Shown here piece by piece: positions 23,011 to 36,409 of a DNA stretch of 64,000 bases. Source of the stretch: Pholiota molesta (taxonomy: Eukaryota > Basidiomycota > Agaricomycetes > Agaricales > Strophariaceae); assembly GCA_014925825.1 (NCBI GenBank), contig JACGCK010000075.1, positions 1 to 64,000 on the forward strand. Direction: 5' to 3'. Under the pieces are notes generated by a model, which was given only the letters and a program-made list of their open reading frames with translations, had not been told where the DNA came from and searched no databases. The position numbers and the translations under genes were made by a program. Numbering within the stretch: position 1 is the first letter of the stretch; each line of letters starts with the position of its first letter.

Positions 23011-24209
23011 AGCTCCGACAACGCTCCTTGGCGTCACGATGAAGAATTTCCAGAGCGTATACGTGGTTATCGCCAGGTAGCGATGGGAAGGGGCGCTTTC
23101 GTATGCCAGCTCAAATGCGTTCGCGCTCAACGCTAAGCTACGTGGGTAGAAAAGCACGCCATGGGAATGATAACCTGGAGGAGATAGGCGTGGAGTAGTC
23201 GCAGAAGGCCCCGCACACTTATCGTAATGCCTCCCGTCTGCAGTGTGTTTGAGCAGGTACGCGTCGCGAGAGTGTTGCGCTACGGAGGGAGGCGAAAAGA
23301 GCAAGTGGTGTGGGCGAGGTGTGGGTGAGAGAAGTCATGGGTGTGGCTCACAAGTACAGGAGAATAGGGATCTCGGATTGCAAGCGCCACGCTGGGAGAA
23401 CGAGACTCGTTGAAGATGCGGGATGTTAACCAGAGTCACGCAGCAAAAAAGATCCAGCCAAGACCATGCGCGTCAGTGGGATATCGATGCCAGGTGATAC
23501 ATACAGACGAGATGCGCTGAGAACATCGCCGCATCTATTGACCTCTTCTGGATCGAGGAGGTCGGTCATTTCCATATCAGAGTATCGTGGCTGGGAAGAA
23601 AGGGCAGTTAGCGACATACTAGACAGCACGATAGGACATCACATACTGGTTCAAATGGAAACGCATAAACATTTTCAAAAACAGAAAGTGTCAAATTTTG
23701 GGATGCGTCGGCTCCGATATACGGGCCGTGATCCAACCGTGATCCGTCTCCCTTTCTTTTAACGTTCAGCGAGACTTGCTGCTTCAACAAGCTTAGCATC
23801 ATCCTGCACACCATCCATCAGTTCTTCTTCCGTTTCCGTCGCATCGCTATGCTACTCCCTCCTATGCAATACATTCGATGCTATGAACACCACACGCGCA
23901 CCGATCCATATGAAGTTTGAAACACTGTACTCGAATGAAGACACTGCATGCCAGTACGTATGCGGTGGCCAGCGCCGATGACATGGATCGTAGAGATGTT
24001 ATTGATTGGCAGGATGAAGAGGGACGATGGGGATTCTGGCAAGGAAAGATTGATTTCGGAGGCTATGTACGCTGTTTTATTTTTATCTCTGCACTGTGTG
24101 CAAAGGCTGTGGCGACCACACGCCTGTAAGTAGTATGCCACATGTTGTCTGAATACATCGCCTCGAGGCTCGAGTCTTTCCTTCGACCACAAACATACCT
24201 AGTCGCAAA
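23011..24209. other. Region upstream of NLR3, minus-strand remnants only
   Basis: No intact gene. A minus-strand 99-aa frame (23005-23304) and pieces at 23426-23629 and 23608-23814 look like exon fragments. The piece at about 23440-23545 is repeated, diverged, at about 33995-34110. No block K and no clear TATA box precede NLR3, so its promoter differs from those of NLR2/4/5. Confidence 0.35.
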
Positions 24210-27200
24210 ATGTCCTCAGCTACGAAGAAAATCTTTGCCAAAATGCGGCCTACTCCCCCCGAACAACCTCCAAATCCAACAAGCAGTGCTGTTGACACGA
24301 CTCTCGAGCTCTCGAAAACTGTGCTCACCATCGTGCAAGACGTGAGCGGGGTGTTCATCAATTTCCCATATGTTGGCGCGGTGGCCTCGGTCATTCAGCA
24401 GTTCCTCACAATCAGGAATGTAAGTGAACGGCTCTCTTACATTATGCTTTCAGTCGCCGTATACCGACCATATTTTTAGGAAATCAAAGCGAACGAGACG
24501 CTTTGCCACCAGATCATCGACAAGGTGCTTCGTAGATCAAAGTCCATCTGCGATGATCTTGCTACTATTGCGAACTCAGATGCTAAAGAGAGGTTGATCA
24601 AACTGGAGGGTAGCTTGAGAGAGTATGAAAGGTGCGTCACGAGTCTAGGTGAACGAAAAAATCACTCAGAATACTCATAACCCTCCTAGCGAGCTCCGAG
24701 CGGCGCTGGATAAGCTGAAGAGACACCAGGCACGAAATCGATGGGACAAGGCGGTAAACCGTGGGTTGGATGAATTGAACGAAACGGCACGACGATTGGA
24801 TGAATTTAATCTGGAGTTCATGGTGGTGTGTGCACAGTCAATGGTCGTCCAAATAATTGTCAATCTAATTGTTCGACAGAGAATCCTCGTCGACATCAAG
24901 ACTGAGCTGGCATCAGTTGCGGACAGGGTTGATAAAATCGAAGTTACCGAGCCTGCGTACGTCTGCTCATCCCATGTTTAATTTATTACTGTTAACCCAC
25001 ACTCAGCGCCCAGCAAGTCTCCGATGAGACTACGCACGTTCTACCTCCAAGACCTCACCTAATGGTTGAGCGCGACGTGCAACTGAAGATCGCGCTCGAT
25101 ATCCTCCTCGGTGACGAGCCTTCCCGAATTGCGATCTTAGGCGGCGGTGGATTTGGAAAGACCACACTGGCGCGTACAATCCTCCACGATCCCAAGATCG
25201 TTGAGCGCTACAAGTCGCGCTACTTCTTGTCCTGCGAGGCTTTTACTGATGTCGATACGCTGCTTGCGGGTATTGGCAGTATGCTGGACATGAAAGCTTC
25301 ACCGACCGCCATGCTCGCGTCTATCCGACGCACGCTAGAGACATCTACCACACTCTTCTGCCTCGATAACTTCGAAACGCCGTGGGAGCCGTCTGCCACT
25401 CGCACCAAGGTCGAAGAATGTCTGGCATCCATTGCCGACATTCCCAACTTATCCCTCGTCATCACCACCCGGGGTATGCAAAGGCCCTCCAAAGTCGCGT
25501 GGTCACATCCTCTTCTCCCACCTCTATCCACTGTATCGTCAGAGAGCGCGCGGAAAATTATACAGACCATCTGCGGGCCAGACCATATTATCGATGAACC
25601 CACCCAGAATCTTCTTGATGCTGTCGATGGTATTCCTTTGGCAATCACTCTAATATCCAACCTCCTCCGAGATGGCGAAAGTTCGCACTCGTTGTGGAAT
25701 CGCTGGTTGAAACAAGAGACAAAGATCGTCGAGAATGGTGGTGATGATCGGGAGTCGAATCTCAACACATCGATAGCAATCTCAGTATCTAGCCCTAGGA
25801 TAAAAAAGGATCCCGGCGCCATCGCTCTCCTCGCTGCTCTATCTCTACTTCCAAACGGTTTTCCCTCCACTTCTGTCGAGCAACTGGGAACATATCTTGG
25901 TATCAATGATGTCCATAAGGCTGTACACACATTGCGAGCGGTCGCATTGATCAAGCCGAATGACACTATCTCGTCTCCCCGAATCCAAATGCTCTCACCT
26001 GTTCGACTCTTCTGCCTCGGTTTTCTTTCTTCTGATGTTTCTCTGGAGCTCGAAAATGTCACCAACTATTATATCGGCATTTTTTTATGGGCTTCAAATG
26101 CAGTTGATGATGCAGAATGTTATGCTCAGGTTGTTCCAGAGATTCAGAATATCCATTCAGTCTTTCAGAGAGTGTTCAAAGTCGGCTACTCCCAGGATAT
26201 CACTCGCCTCATAACAGCCACTTCTGATCTTACTAGGTGGTCTAACTACGTTGGATACCTATCCCAGGATACCATTCAAATGGCCCTCAAAAGCTCAGTC
26301 AATCTCCCTATCCCACATGCCGAATGTCTTATATCACTTGCTCGCTTGTATTGCACTGAAGGCCAACATACAAAGGCTGAAACTTACTTCAGAGAGGCTG
26401 CCGCACTCTTCAAGCAAGCAAAAGATGTGGATGGGGAGGCACAGGCATTAGAACGCTCTGGTACTGTCCTTTATTATTTGGGGCAGCTCAACAAATCAGA
26501 AGTTGCATTCCAAACAAGCCTTAAACTCTATACCAAAACTGGCAATAAGTGGGGAAAAGCAAAAGTTTGCGAAGGGCTTGGGAATTTGTACAGGGTTCAG
26601 AACCAATTTTTGGAGGCACAGGCTATGTTATCCGATGCACTGGAGGCCTACCAACAGATCTCAAATCTTATAGGCCAAGCAAATATTGCTCAAATTCTAT
26701 CTAATTTCCACTTCGGGAGCGGTAATTTAGTCGAAGCCGAGAAATATGCCACCAAAGCCTTAAACACAGCAAAACAAGCAAACAGTGCAACCGGGGAGGG
26801 AAATGCACTCCAGACACTGGGCCAGATACATCTTGCACTGGATAGGGTTCCGGAAGCCAGGCAGGCTCTCCAGCAGGCCCTTATAATATTCAAGCAGCAG
26901 AATGCTCCCATTAACCAGCTCAATGGCATCGATGACCTAGCAGAGGTTTACATCCGATCTGACCAGCTGTCTGCAGCAGAGGCGCTGCTCACAGCAGCCT
27001 CCAAGGTGGACCTGGATGTGGAACAGATACCCTCCATTTTGACTAGGCTCGGGCAGCTTTATATCTGCGGCAACCGCCTCGACGAGGCCGAAACCCACTT
27101 GGATGACGCACTCCAGCGCTGCCGGAGATTTGATCGCAAAGACCAGCAGGCTATGGTTCTCGCACATCTAGGGACCATATATTTCAAGTCCGATCGACTG

Positions 27201-27638
27201 GACGAAGCGGAGCAGGTGCTTAAATCTATCCCAGATCTTGGCACATGGACTGATGTCAAAATTCACCGACTCTGGGCCCTCGGAGACCTCTACATCATCA
27301 AAGGAGACCTCGAAGATGCGCAGGCTTCATTAAATGCAGCAATGGCTGGATGCAAAGATTGGGGGGAACATCCATTGTCATATCAGCAAGGCAACATCCT
27401 TCGCAGCATGGGAACCCTCCACGTAAAACGAGGCCGCGTCGATCGCGCGATACGGGCATTCAAGCGGGCACGCGAATTCCATCGCAAGGCGCAGTGGGTC
27501 TCCGAGCAGGCCACCGACCTCAAGCGACTCGGCGAGGCATATAAAATGCTGGAGAGGGCCGAAGAAGCAGAGGCAGCCTTCAGGGAGGCGGAGGACCTGA
27601 TGGAGAGTGTGCGTGAGGCTCGCACCTTGAAGGAATAA
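24210..27638 (+). CDS. NLR3: intact STAND NTPase, helical N-domain/NB-ARC/TPR, 1067 aa
   Basis: Exons 24210-24419, 24480-24631, 24690-24822, 24880-24956 and 25007-27638 join in frame to 1067 residues; all introns are GT-AG (50-60 bp). Residues 1 to about 195 form an amphipathic helical domain, with a hydrophobic segment near FINFPYVGAVASVI, resembling HeLo/MLKL-type four-helix cell-death domains (inference). Residues about 210-530 are NB-ARC-like: Walker A GGGGFGKT (236-243), Walker B LFCLDNFE (307-314), SLVITTRG (340-347), DGIPLA (398-403) and an MHD-position motif QMLSPVRLF (518-526). From about 628 to the end lie around 11 TPR-type repeats of about 40 residues. Fungal NLRs of this type sense non-self or damage and oligomerise upon nucleotide exchange. 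It is the only unbroken copy in the array. The donor of intron 3 could alternatively be at 24826. Confidence 0.9.
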
Positions 27639-28530
27639 ATGTAGCTATGTGATTCTCATGTACTCGGTGCGAACGTGATTGGATATGGACATTGTATATT
27701 TTTGAATCATAGTATGATAACAAGTGGATCACTGTGGATTTGAGTTCTCTTCGCGTCTTTCGCGATGGTGTACAAATGAGATCTATCTAAAAAACTGCTT
27801 TAAATAACGTGTATACACTCCAAATAGGATGAGTCATTAGATATATCAAAATCGATCTCCTTGATTGCACTTCAAATTCGAAGGCAAAACGGCTTGACGG
27901 AGGTGAATGAAGGTCCATATAGCGCAGAAACGAGATTCATTATCATGGCGCAAATGGTACCCAGTCGCTCATGCAAAAAACAACCTTCAATGAAAATATA
28001 TCAAACTATTCTACGTACATGGAACTCGGTACATAAAAGTACACGCGGATGGTAGATAACTGTCATATTAGTTTCTACATTAAGCACGATGAGAAAAAGA
28101 TAGCACGTATCATAGGAACAATGTCAACGTAGCAGGAAGGTTGCAAGTTCGGCCGTCAGACACAGAGAAAATCACCGTCCGCGCGGTACCCCACTATGTA
28201 CCTCCTTAACTTGCGCTGCTCTGGCATAGCTGGGTATCCAACCCAACGTGGTACGCACATCACTACCTGCCATCGTTTCTAAGCATAAAAACATACAATG
28301 CTGGATTGAAAATGGGAACATACGAGTTTGTATCCTTAGAATGACAGCCTACAGGAATAATGCTCGCGAGGTCGGAGGAGCCGGAGGGTGGTGGATAAGC
28401 AGGAAGACGATTATTTCCTGGACACGAAAGATGAGCTTAGTTAGGTGATATCACAATCATAAAGCACTGACGATAATTGTCCATGCCCAAGAGGGGGAGA
28501 AATAAAATGCAGAATTAAATCGCTTACCGA
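27639..28530. repeat. Block D, unit 3
   Basis: Nearly identical to block D of unit 1 over almost 900 bp; visible differences are a few substitutions and small indels. No gene. The high identity marks a recent duplication or conversion linking NLR1 and NLR3. Confidence 0.7.
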
Positions 28531-29400
28531 AGTCTCTACAAATGCGCGCAGCGTGTCGCCGTCGTCGTGAACTCAGAGATCAAAGAGTTGAGAGGATCCG
28601 AATTCGCAGCGAGTTTTGGATATAGACGGCTACAGAGGGTCCATTAGTACAAGCGCTATCGCAAATCGTAGTCCGATAAGCATACAAACAATAAAATTCA
28701 ACCACAGAAATAGTAACGTACCAGATGCCGCCGAACCTTGCTCTTCTACCGCTCTCCTTGCTGATTGATCGCCAAATGATCTTCTGAAAGACTAAAAATT
28801 AGCATCAGTTTCTAACCGTACAATAGCATATATAGGTACTTACTTCGCTTTAAGAGGCTGAACATCCAGTGAGATCGAGCATGTCACCAACTGCTGAAGG
28901 TGTGTTGAGAGCGAAGAAACAGAGCGAGTTGCCATCGGAGGAGCAGATGTAGCGGGTGTGTCTACATATCGTCGATCATTCCATCGAGTGCATGCCGACA
29001 GCCGAGGGTCGGCAGTCGAGATTGGGATCCGGGGGCGACTGCACAAGAAGGGGCCGGAGGGAGTGGTGAGCGGACGGGGCTATTTGCCATAAGATCGCAA
29101 TGAAGTGCCAATAGGTGGGTGCAGCCCTGCTGCAAAGTGGTATTTATTGAGAAACGGGTGATGGTGGATTTGAATCTTCTTTAAAGAAGTGCACCTGAAC
29201 TAGAGAGATCTGTAGAGGTAGAGAATCAATCAACGGGTAGACGAAGATGGGACAGAGCACCTACATCAGTAGAAATGCGCCAAAGCGTCAGAAGAGCATC
29301 ATAAAGCCTGCTGCTCTCCAACGGTGACCCTGGCAGAAGTTAAAGACAGTCGAGGAATCGTGGCTCCAGCACTCTGATGAGATGGAGAATACTTCATGTT
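28531..29400. repeat. Block E, unit 3
   Basis: Diverged copy of block E. The near-identity to unit 1 seen in D drops off around 28460-28530. Minus-strand fragments only. Confidence 0.5.
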
Positions 29401-32100
29401 GGGGCTGGACCCTGGTGTCAGACGATGCAACATCAAAGGGCTATGCGGACGAAGGAGGTAAGGGTGGAGGCAGAGGGAGAGTCAGTGGACCGTCGAAGGC
29501 CGATCCCGGGAAGACACAAAGTCGAAAAACATGTCGATGCGGCGATCTGTCCCAACCTAGAACATCAGTAGAGTATGCGCGTAAAGAGAGTTGAATCATA
29601 CAAAATCCGCTATCGGGGAAAGAGAGGTAAGACGACACCTGGTCGAAACGCGCCCTTGGAACGGCCGTCTGTGTTATGAGGAGGTTATGGGGTATTACAG
29701 GCTGCGGACGATGCTTCAACGGAGGGGATAGGGCGAAGCAACAGCAAGGGCACGGCGACAATGACGGGTAGGATCAAACGGGGCAGCAGTGCCGCCAGGG
29801 ATCCACGAAAACGTTATGTAATCGACTAGGAGTGCAAAGAGAACACGCTGGGACTCCATGGTCATGTACCAGTGATCCAAGGATGACATTGAGTGCGGTG
29901 ACGGAGGTCGTGGTAGTTCCATTGCGAGTTGATTGCGAGCTAAGCTTGAGCTGACTGCACTGCACAGCCTCTGATCAGTCTCACAACTCAGCCGCGCCGT
30001 ACATATCCTCGAAATGTCTGTACATGTATCAACGTTCCTCTCCTTGCCCCAAAGACCCCGACCATTTTTTTCACCAATCCGATAGAGCTTCCAGAAATGT
30101 CAGATCGTCATTAAAATGTCTATTATTGGGGTTCTCTCACACACCAGACGCTTCTGACAGTGTGCGATCCGGAAAGTCGGAAACGTTCTGAATTTCATTA
30201 ATACGCATAAAGCCAATGCTCTGTACTTAACATTCATAACCTATACTGGCACTCGACAGACATCCAAGACCTCCGAAAGCGTCGAACGAACGCCGCCGCG
30301 CAACTACGCTGTAGCGCAAACTCGGCCAATTCCTCAGTGGCGCGCGACGAGGGTAAGTAGGGACCTTATCGGAATGCAGAACAAGGCATATGGGGTCGGC
30401 ATTAAGGATGTGGTCATCCCCAATCGAATTGGCAGCAGCGTTCGGTCGAGCAGGGCGATACCCAGGCGTGAGGCTCCCTCAGCCTCACCCATAATTTGGT
30501 AAGGATCCTATGCCTTCGGTGGTGCGAGTACTGGATGCGAGTATTGGACTTTCCGAGAGAGCATAGAAAATACTAACTTCGGCGTAGATTCTGGGCGTGT
30601 ATATTGGAAGATGGAGCGGGAGGAGTCAGTCGGACAACGATCATGAGGCGCGTGACGCCTGTCGTGGGGGGTCATATACCCCAGAGTTGACGTCGACCAT
30701 CCATACGCGAGCGGGGTCATTAGAGGAAGGCGAAATCGATCGCAGATGTGGGAAACGAGGATTTATAACAGAATTCGCGTCGCGCTGAAACATTGAGTTC
30801 CCATAGCAGGTCAAGACAGCATAAGGATGAGATGACTAGGGTGTCCAAAACATCGAGCAGGAGCAGCGAAGAGGAATAGAAGAGCACGGCGCCCTAAAGG
30901 CCTTGGGTTCAGCCAACCGTCTCGCTACGGCCACCCACACTGTTTCGACTGCGCGGCCAATGCACTAAAAGGGCGCGTGGATATCGGCAGAGGAACCATG
31001 TACATGGAATTGTGACATCAGGAACGAGCTTCGCGTCGCGCTGAAACAGTCCGTGACCATAACATGTCGCGAACCCGTGACGTTGGAATCACCGCAGGGA
31101 AGAAGTTCAGCAGGAGGCAAAAAGCAGGAACCGAAACGTCCTGCATGACGTCCCCACATATGTAAGGAGCCATGATTATGGCTGATCAGCTTGAGCGGCC
31201 TGATCGTCTTCGCGACGTTTCGTCCCCAGACTGAGAATTACAACGTCACATACAGGAAAACGATAGAGGTATGGATTGCGTGATCGATGGGAGGAAAACA
31301 CGAGGATTAGCTCCTTAGGCATCCTAATTTTGAGAATTTATGATCCAGCACCACAGGACACCCGTATAGCATGATATGCGTCGCAGAGACGGGGAGGATG
31401 CAAAGAACACAACCAGAAATATGCGAGAACGCGCGGGGTTGGCGCGGAGAACAGAAGTATATGTTGGAGGGAAATTGCCGTTCGAATGTGATAGGTACTT
31501 CTGACGAGAAAGGTTAGAATGGGCGCGTCGAAAGAACTACACGAGGCATACGTACTGTACGATAGAACAGAGACGCATGGACTGGGACGCGGTCATCGCC
31601 GTCAAAGGAGAAGTCATAGACACTGGATCTTTGGGAAGTGGCCACAATAGTGCAGAGTCCCGCAGCAGCAGCAGCTGGCGATGACGTAGGCAGAGTCCAT
31701 ATGCCATCCAGAGAGTGTGATGGCGACGGGGTATAGAGACACGACGCGGTCTGACAGTGGCATCGGATAGGGCGGAAACGGATGGAGGTCGTTCCGTCCT
31801 CCGCACCATGCATGGAAGAGTGCTGTACTGGAGGCGCATGCCACGCAGGCGTGTAGGCGTGCAATGCGCAGCACTTGTTTGAGCACCGGTGATAATGCCA
31901 GTGCATCCGTTCTATGAGTTCAAGTGGCCCCAAGGACTGGAAGTAGCATACGAGCGTCGTGGATCGTGCGGTGGCTACGGCGCAAGGACATTAGTCATGA
32001 GCGGCTGGTGGCGAGGGGAGAGCTTGTCAATGAGGACATGGGCCCGACGTCAAAAGACACCGCATGTGCAGAAGAGTGCGAAATGACTAGGCAGAGCAGG
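29401..32100. repeat. Blocks F, G and H, unit 3
   Basis: F at about 29401-30240, G at about 30240-31180 and H at about 31180-32100, in the same order as in unit 1. The sequence from 29966 is almost identical to that from 62462 in unit 5. No frame is conserved well enough to call a gene; the H part again reads as decayed minus-strand exons. Confidence 0.5.
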
Positions 32101-32460
32101 GTGGGTTAGGATGGCTCTGGGGATGTTGCAGGAGTCCCCCGTTGACGAAGAAGATGGATCGTCGTGCCGGCGTGCCTCCAACCTCAACCACAACACCGTC
32201 TTGTCCCTCGCCCTTCTTCTCATCGTCATCGTCGCGTCCGTCTCGTCCTTGGGCTTGCTATCCGCCACGTCGCCATCCTCGTCGTCGCGCTTGCGCACAT
32301 ACTTTGCGGCTCTGCCTCGGCAAAACGAGCCATTGGCAGTCATGACATCCGAGGCGAAGTTGACGCCCTGGTCGATGACCTCAAGGCCTATGGACACGCC
32401 GAGCTGGAAGAATTCGTTGACATTGCGAGTAAACTCGCCGGCGGGGGTTGTAAACGTCGT
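32101..32460 (-). repeat. Block I, unit 3, truncated
   Basis: Keeps the minus-strand segment SIGLEVIDQGVNFASD and the KRDDEDGD tract seen in units 1 and 4, then ends abruptly at about 32460 where unrelated sequence begins. Probably one edge of a rearrangement. Confidence 0.4.
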
Positions 32461-34595
32461 TTAGCGCAGCTGGCGGAGCGAAGAAAAGCGCAACGCTGCA
32501 AGCTGCGTTGTAATTTGCGAACACATCTTCTTATGATTCGCATATACAGGCTAACGGACAAAGTCATCAAATAAAAATGCAAACACAGGAAAATACAGAC
32601 GGACGACGTACCTAGACAAGCACGGACGAGCAACGAAGCACTGCAAGAGCTTATTGAAATCTCCCTTATCTGACCAGGAATCGTCATCTGAAGATTTGAA
32701 GACACGCCTCACGGAACGGAGTCGAGGGGCTTGCAGGACGGTTTTGTGTGGAGGCCGGCGAGGTGAAGATAACTGCGAAATAAATTCCTGATTCCTTCTG
32801 CCGGGCACGCATGCGTGGCGAGAAGCGGTTTGAGATTTCGCGACATCGAGCACGTTGAGGTGTGGTAGGAAGCTGTGGACGTGGTTGAGGCTGGCAGCAG
32901 ACGGTTGCAGTCACGGCGGCGCAAGTGTAAGGCGGCGAGTGCAGATGCGAGCGGTAGGCGGGGTGAAACATAGAACGCATGACCAGTGCAGAGGCGCAAA
33001 GCTGAGATGAGTATGGCGGGAGGGTGAAAACGTCAGGGAGGCAGCGAACACGAAGACGTGAATGCGCGCCCGGAAGCCCATCTACGAATCACCGTGCAGT
33101 AAACAGAAGCGCGGGGAGGATATTGGCGAGGCTGAAAAGTGGAAAGAGGAAGGCGATGAAACCCGGTGTGAGGGGGAAGACAAAGGTGTTGACGAACCTG
33201 AAGACGAGTTGTCGCATGGAGCAACCCAGCGATGGCATCCATCGGATACAGCCCCAAGCAGTACCACTTCCTTCCACGCTGCGTTTCCTGGTGTCGATCC
33301 AACCAGATTCAGCTGTCGAGAACAAGGTCGGAGGGTATAGAATTCGACGCGGAGGGCCATGGGATGGACGGGTGATTGGAGAACGAAGCTCGTCTCGGTT
33401 GAGCTGCAAACGGTACCCGATATGCTGGTGCGATAGATTGGTGAGAGGTGCCGGCGGATGCTGAAGATGTCCCAGCAGAACGGTTCTTCGAGTTGGGGGT
33501 GGTTGGGGAAGAGAACGAAAGTTGTGGCGGTACTCCGAGGTGGATTCTGATTGGCCAGCGCACAATGCCGGTTCGGCGTAACTCTCCGCAAGGCGTCTTT
33601 CGTCCCGTTCTTTGCCCATTCTCATTCTCAAGACTCGATTTACAACAGCGAATTGAAAAAATTGAAGTTTATTTCTCATGACTCCCTATCTCTGGCTTCA
33701 GCGCCCACATATGCTACAGCTACACCTGCTAGGCCTAGCGAACCTACACTATATAATGTCGCACTTGCCATCATCGACAAGCCAAAACGCACGTCACCAG
33801 CAGCGACGAATCACTTCCAATTCCCTTTAAGTCATCGCCGACGCGTCCCACAGCAGAAGGCCAGATACAAAGGAGCGCAAGTCAGTGGGGAGCAGAACGC
33901 CATCATCTACATCTGTATGGTAAACGCAATATTCTGCATATGGATCTGGAGATCTTAGTATTGGAACCAGGGGCGGCCTAATTCTATCGTGGTTCGCGAT
34001 CTTCAAAAAAACACATTCGCGACGCAGGAGGAAACGTCCAGCCAGGACATGCGCGTCGGCGGCACTCCGATGCCAGATGATACAGACGCGACGCGCTGAG
34101 AACATCGCCGTATCTGTTGACCTCTGTTCGAGTCTACATCGACACGCTCAAGCGCTCCAGCTCCGATTTCAACGCAACGCCTAACAGGCCTCAGCTTAAC
34201 CTTGAGAGCTCAAGCCCCAACATCCCTTCCAGCGCTCTGATACATCACATGGTGCATCTTCCAATCGAAAGAAGCCCGCATCGCCCCTCTTCCTGCAGCG
34301 CGAGCAGCACCAACCCAAAGGACATTGATGATACCCACCGACGCCCACTTCAAAGCGCCGGCATCTTCGCCTCGCGATTCGGCCCCCGTCGATCTGCCTC
34401 TCGTTCTTTGGCACCGCCAGCTTGGATTCCGAACTTCGCAGGCGACCGCCGCGTTCTCTTATGACCGTGGCTACAGGCACCCGATGGATACGCTGAGCCT
34501 CAGCCGGGATCAAGAGGGAGCAGCTTTGGCATTGTGCTCGCGGAAGTTCTAGGGCTTGGATGACAGAGGTTGTGAAGCGCGCCATCAGCACTGTC
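32461..34595. other. Unit-3-specific region, no gene recognised
   Basis: Replaces block J between I and K. Minus-strand open frames of 196 aa (33089-33679), 169 aa (33082-33591) and 100 aa (32551-32853) exist, but they overlap each other, are rich in Ser/Pro/Arg and have no recognisable motif. A piece at about 33995-34110 is related to 23440-23545. A plus-strand frame at 34117-34464 (115 aa) also has no recognised domain. I cannot support a gene here. Confidence 0.3.
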
Positions 34596-36232
34596 CCTAG
34601 ATGCTAATAGGAATACAGGAGTGCCGCCACAGCCTTCGGGATTCTTAGTTTGACGCGAGGTTGCAAGGTGTTCGTAGGGAGTCGAGTGCACGTCGATAAA
34701 TATGAATTCTACAAGGCGTACGGGCATTTTATGGTGGAGAGCGGGGTGATTGAAAACGTATGGCTCGGATACGAGAGGCGTGGTACGGAGGACAGAGGAA
34801 GCAGAGGTATCGGCGCATACGATTGGCGCTGGAGCGTCGATGGAATCTTGACTCTTGGGCGGCCTGCGCAGCATTCGATCGCCAGACTGAGAAGTATAAT
34901 CTCGGGTACATGCGCCCAACGTACGCAATGGCGGCCGTCAATGAGATCAAGGGAGAGAGAGGATCCTCAATATGGACCGCTCAGAACCGTCGTCGGTTGG
35001 CGATGGGTCAAATAAGGTCGATATATCATCGCAGGGCACCCATATAGCACGTATTCCTCGCACAAAAATGGCAGGCAAACAGGGACGCTGGCGAGAACGC
35101 ACGTAGTTGGGGTGGCAGACAGAAATATGGGTTGAAGGAAACTCGTGTTTTAGATAGGAGGGTATTTCTGACGAGATAGGTCAGAATAGGCGCGTCCGTC
35201 GACAGGATAACGCGAGGCATAAGTACGTACTGTACGATATAAAAGAGACGCGGGGGCTGGGACGCGGGCATCGCCGTCGATAGTTGGGGGATAACCCCAG
35301 TAGTATATGATCCAGGACCAACAGCACCTGGCGATGACACAGGAAGGGTCCATATACCGTCCGGAGAGTGCGATGGCGAGGACCTGACGCGTCCTGGCAG
35401 TCACATCGAATAGAAAAGGATGGACGGAGGTCAGAAAAATATAGCTGCCAGTGCCTGGAGTACATTACGACTTTGAACTACGATAGAGCTGAAGCAATTG
35501 TGTGCGGCTGAATGGTGCAGAAAGGTTTCTGATCAGTAAGAGGTTCGAGGAGGGGAACGAGGATGGACTCGTATGTTATGACCAGCGCTAACCTCAATCT
35601 CATCGTCCGTACCCATTATCCATCGCATCAGCGTCATAACTTGTTCATTCGCTTCTTTCACCATGAACATTCGACAGGTCGCGCGATCTGAGTGAGGAAT
35701 AGAGAACGGAGCGGCGATGGTCATGCGGTGGGATATGAGAAACGAGCGAGCATAGCACTGATGGAGCACATAATTCGGATGGAAGGGAGAGACTGTAGAG
35801 AAAGGTCAATATCGTCCTGGACACCTGACGGAGAACGTTAGCGTGATACAACTGAAAGGAAGAAGAAAATGGATGGTGCATACCGTCTGTGCACATGCTC
35901 GCACTCCAGACGAGAGATCGTGATGGAGTAAACATGGGTGTGATTATCCGCGATGCTGTGGCAGTTGGGACGATAAAGAGCTGGTGCGGTCAAGTGCGGT
36001 GTCAAAACCCGAGCTCTAACCGCCAACCGGTCCGGGCGTCTCAAGACTCGTCCAGGAAAAGTTGGGCGAGCTACGGTACAGGCTCATTAGAAGTTTTAAT
36101 ACATGTACAAGGACCTAGGTAATTGTAGGAAAATGCCCGCGCAGCGGCCACATACTAGAAATTGGCACTGCATTGTGGTGAACTTGAACCTGTGCCCACA
36201 ATAATCGAACAAAACCACATCGGATCCAGTCC
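34596..36232 (-). repeat. Block K, unit 3, upstream of NLR4
   Basis: Diverged copy of the K block; the proximal end begins at the same point (ctagatgctaata) as in units 1 and 4. Between about 35030 and 35400 it carries a rearranged stretch resembling block H. Minus-strand frames are short. The last 500 bp before NLR4 are close to those before NLR2 and NLR5. Confidence 0.45.
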
Positions 36233-36242
36233 TATAAATAAG
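36233..36242 (+). promoter_or_regulatory. TATA box of NLR4
   Basis: TATAAATAAG, 177 bp before the start codon, is at the position equivalent to the TATA boxes of NLR2 and NLR5. An 11-bp insertion (aagctgtggac duplicated) between box and start explains the longer spacing. Confidence 0.5.
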
Positions 36243-36409
36243 TATGCCTGATAGATCAATGATATTGCTGTGGACAAGCTGTGGACGTCAAAAGAGAAGG
36301 ATGTTCCCACTAGCACAAGTACAACGGCGCCGATTTATCAACAAGAACCATCTCATATCTGTTCCCAACATACAACATCCACCCATCACCACTTGGCCTC
36401 AACGGAATC

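Noticed and set aside
25220..26065. 281-aa minus-strand ORF opposite the NB-ARC of NLR3
   Set aside because: It is antisense to a clearly coding exon, and equivalent antisense frames occur opposite the other copies. The sense strand has all NB-ARC motifs.
33089..33679. 196-aa minus-strand ORF and overlapping 169-aa ORF
   Set aside because: Both are open over the same stretch with no recognisable motif, no splice context and no repetition in other units, so there is no reason to prefer either.
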